Source: Sycobia sp. Sy_11
Lineage: Eukaryota; Arthropoda; Insecta; Hymenoptera; Epichrysomallidae
Direction of reading: 5' to 3'
Assembly (NCBI GenBank): GCA_018907035.1
Contig: JACCIC010000019.1
Coordinates: 4,357,501-4,421,500, forward strand
Length of the DNA: 64,000 bases
The notes under the pieces were generated by a model. It did not search any database. It had not been told where the DNA came from and saw only the letters and a list, made by a program, of their open reading frames with translations. Made by a program: the position numbers and the translations under genes. Each line of letters opens with the position of its first letter. Position 1 is the stretch's first letter. Below, piece by piece: positions 62,740 to 64,000 of this stretch.

Positions 62740-63640
62740 GTGCGTGGATGCACGTGTGTAAATCTCATAATTTTTTTTCCCCTATTTAGCCATCGATACG
62801 CAGAAAGCGAGAGAGATTCACGCGATTGTCCAGCCATCACACCGCCGACCGTGACCGAATGCAAATACGTACAAAGAGATGACCAACGGGAGACCGGGAG
62901 CGCAGCGCATCATCGCCGAGAACCGCCCTCCCCGTCGCCAGTGCGAAAATCGTCGGCTTTCCATCGCCACCCGGCGATCCACGGCAGCAGCCTCGGGGCC
63001 TCGGACGAAGTAGAGGGAGGAGAAGGAGAAGGAGGAGGCGCGCGATATCTCTTTCTCTCTCTCTCTCTATCTCCCTGGGCCGCTCCCTCTCTCTCTCTCT
63101 CTCTTCTTAGATCCTGCCCCTCTCTCTCGCTCAATAAATATATATATATATATATGTATATAAGAAAGCCTCGCGGATCGATGAGTTTCCACGTCGAAGA
63201 AGCCCGCCGCGCGATCCATAGTTCATCGCGCCGCGGACGGTGCCTCTGACATCGGGCGATCGTTCTCGCAGAGCGACGCACCACGCGCGCTACCCAGAGG
63301 CAGAGATGGCCGCTGTGATCAGGCAAATTGTGAGTAAGACGCCGCGCCGACGATTCGGGCCTCGTCAAGAGGGGGGGGGGGCGGTGTTTGGTTTGAGAAA
63401 GTGCGCGGGGTCGGCGATGAGGGGGCTGGAAAGGGGGTAAGGGCGAGTGACACTGTGCCGAGTGCCGAGCCACGGGCACATGTATATGCGTGCCCTTATT
63501 GTACGACGTCCGCGGACGATATTAATGCGATGTATGTTTATGGATGTTCGTGTGTGCTTGTCATTTTGTGCATTGTGCGAAGGGTGAGGGGGCGGGGGAC
63601 GGTTCGTCGCGCGATGATATCGGGTGTGAAGATAGATTTT
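62740..63640. promoter_or_regulatory. GC-rich island at the right end, candidate 5' region of a gene
   Basis: Starts after a pyrimidine-rich TTTTTTTTCCCCTATTTAG that resembles a splice acceptor (AG at 62788-62789). It continues with CpG-rich sequence, CT tracts (63050-63070, 63085-63105, 63121-63128) and a short TA tract (63137-63154), and leads into the candidate start codon at 63306. The open frames across it are Ser/Arg/Pro/Gly-rich, with no recognised domain. Confidence 0.35.
63306..63329 (+). CDS. Candidate first coding exon, 8 codons before a splice donor
   Basis: An ATG in good context (GCAGAGATGG) begins MAAVIRQI and meets a strong donor, ATT|GTGAGTAAG, at 63330. The exon could begin at a transcription start within the island, or at 63274 after a TTCTCGCAG acceptor-like site. 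If it is real, the gene continues to the right, beyond a long first intron that starts in this window and may leave it. Eight residues are too few to name a family. Against it: donor matches arise by chance, and the frame stays open past the donor to 63440. Confidence 0.3.
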
Positions 63641-64000
63641 TTAATGGCTCCTTGTCTATATCGTTTAGGTCTGTTGTTTGGACAATAATAAGGATTGAGT
63701 ATTTCTTCTTTCAACCCGTAAATGTCGATGTTTCGATCGCTACCCTTGATTCGCAATCTGCGATTTCGTTAAATTGTCACGGTGCAACTGTTTCAGAGCT
63801 CAAAGGTATATGCCGACAATCCTATGACTGATAAAAGCACTCGGAAAAATAATGAACGCTGGTTACAGTCAGACCGTGTTATACCCGCATCAAACTGTAT
63901 CGGAAAAAAGTACTGATCGTACATATTTTTACGAAGTGTCGCAATGTAGCAGTGATTTTAATAGTCACGTAAGTAAGATCCTCGAGAATTTACATCTGGC
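63641..64000. other. No gene seen
   Basis: Composition returns toward neutral. A 95-codon frame at 63544-63831 has no recognised features; if the 63306 start is real, this stretch would be first intron. Confidence 0.4.

Overview
This looks like nuclear DNA from an arthropod, most likely an insect and plausibly a hymenopteran. The base composition is a mosaic: long AT-rich blocks alternate with short, GC-rich, CpG-rich islands of about 0.3 to 2 kb. CpG is not depleted (many CGCGCG runs). Simple repeats are very dense, and the only recognisable coding homologies are decayed insect-type transposons: a mariner transposase and a jockey-like reverse transcriptase. The hymenopteran placement is inferred from composition only. 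Nothing suggests a prokaryote: there are no operons, ribosome binding sites, CRISPR arrays or tRNA/rRNA genes that I can see.

I can defend no intact protein-coding gene. Most apparent open frames are translations of TA, GA, CA or CTT microsatellites, or lie in GC-rich islands where stop codons are rare. Layout: 0.3-1.3 kb, broken mariner; 1.75-1.91 kb, an 82-bp tandem duplication; 2.4-4.5 kb, first GC-rich island with TA, GA and CA tracts; 4.6-8.6 kb, AT-rich; 8.7-9.4 kb, dead non-LTR reverse transcriptase with a possible 3' tail to about 10.1 kb; islands at 10.5-11.5, 16.7-17.8, 20.9-22.5, 25.3-25.9, 26.5-27.3, 29.0-31.0, 33.3-34.7, 35.1-36.0, 37.6-38.1, 40.3-41.4, 43.6-44.8, 45.4-45.9, 47.0-47.7, 49.6-50.7, 51.3-51.9, 52.6-53.4, 55.2-55.5, 57.5-58.8, 59.4-59.8 and 62.7-63.6 kb, with AT-rich sequence between them.

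Non-gene structure is the main content: a terminal-inverted-repeat element at 19.5-19.9 kb, a 148-nt foldback at 32.6-32.7 kb beside an unexplained 122-codon open frame on the minus strand, a diverged ~123-bp tandem array at 36.3-37.0 kb, a 60-bp minisatellite with an internal inversion at 38.9-39.2 kb followed by a pentanucleotide array, a ~208-bp CA tract at 40.0 kb, and a small family of related repeats at 60.4-62.1 kb, one of them with ~75-83-bp inverted termini.

My reading is that the window is intergenic or intronic DNA next to a gene that may begin near the right end (candidate start codon and splice donor at 63306-63330). The GC-rich islands are candidate promoters, noncoding first exons or enhancers. 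That role is inference and rests on composition, GA tracts and scattered splice-donor and homeodomain-like motifs, not on homology.
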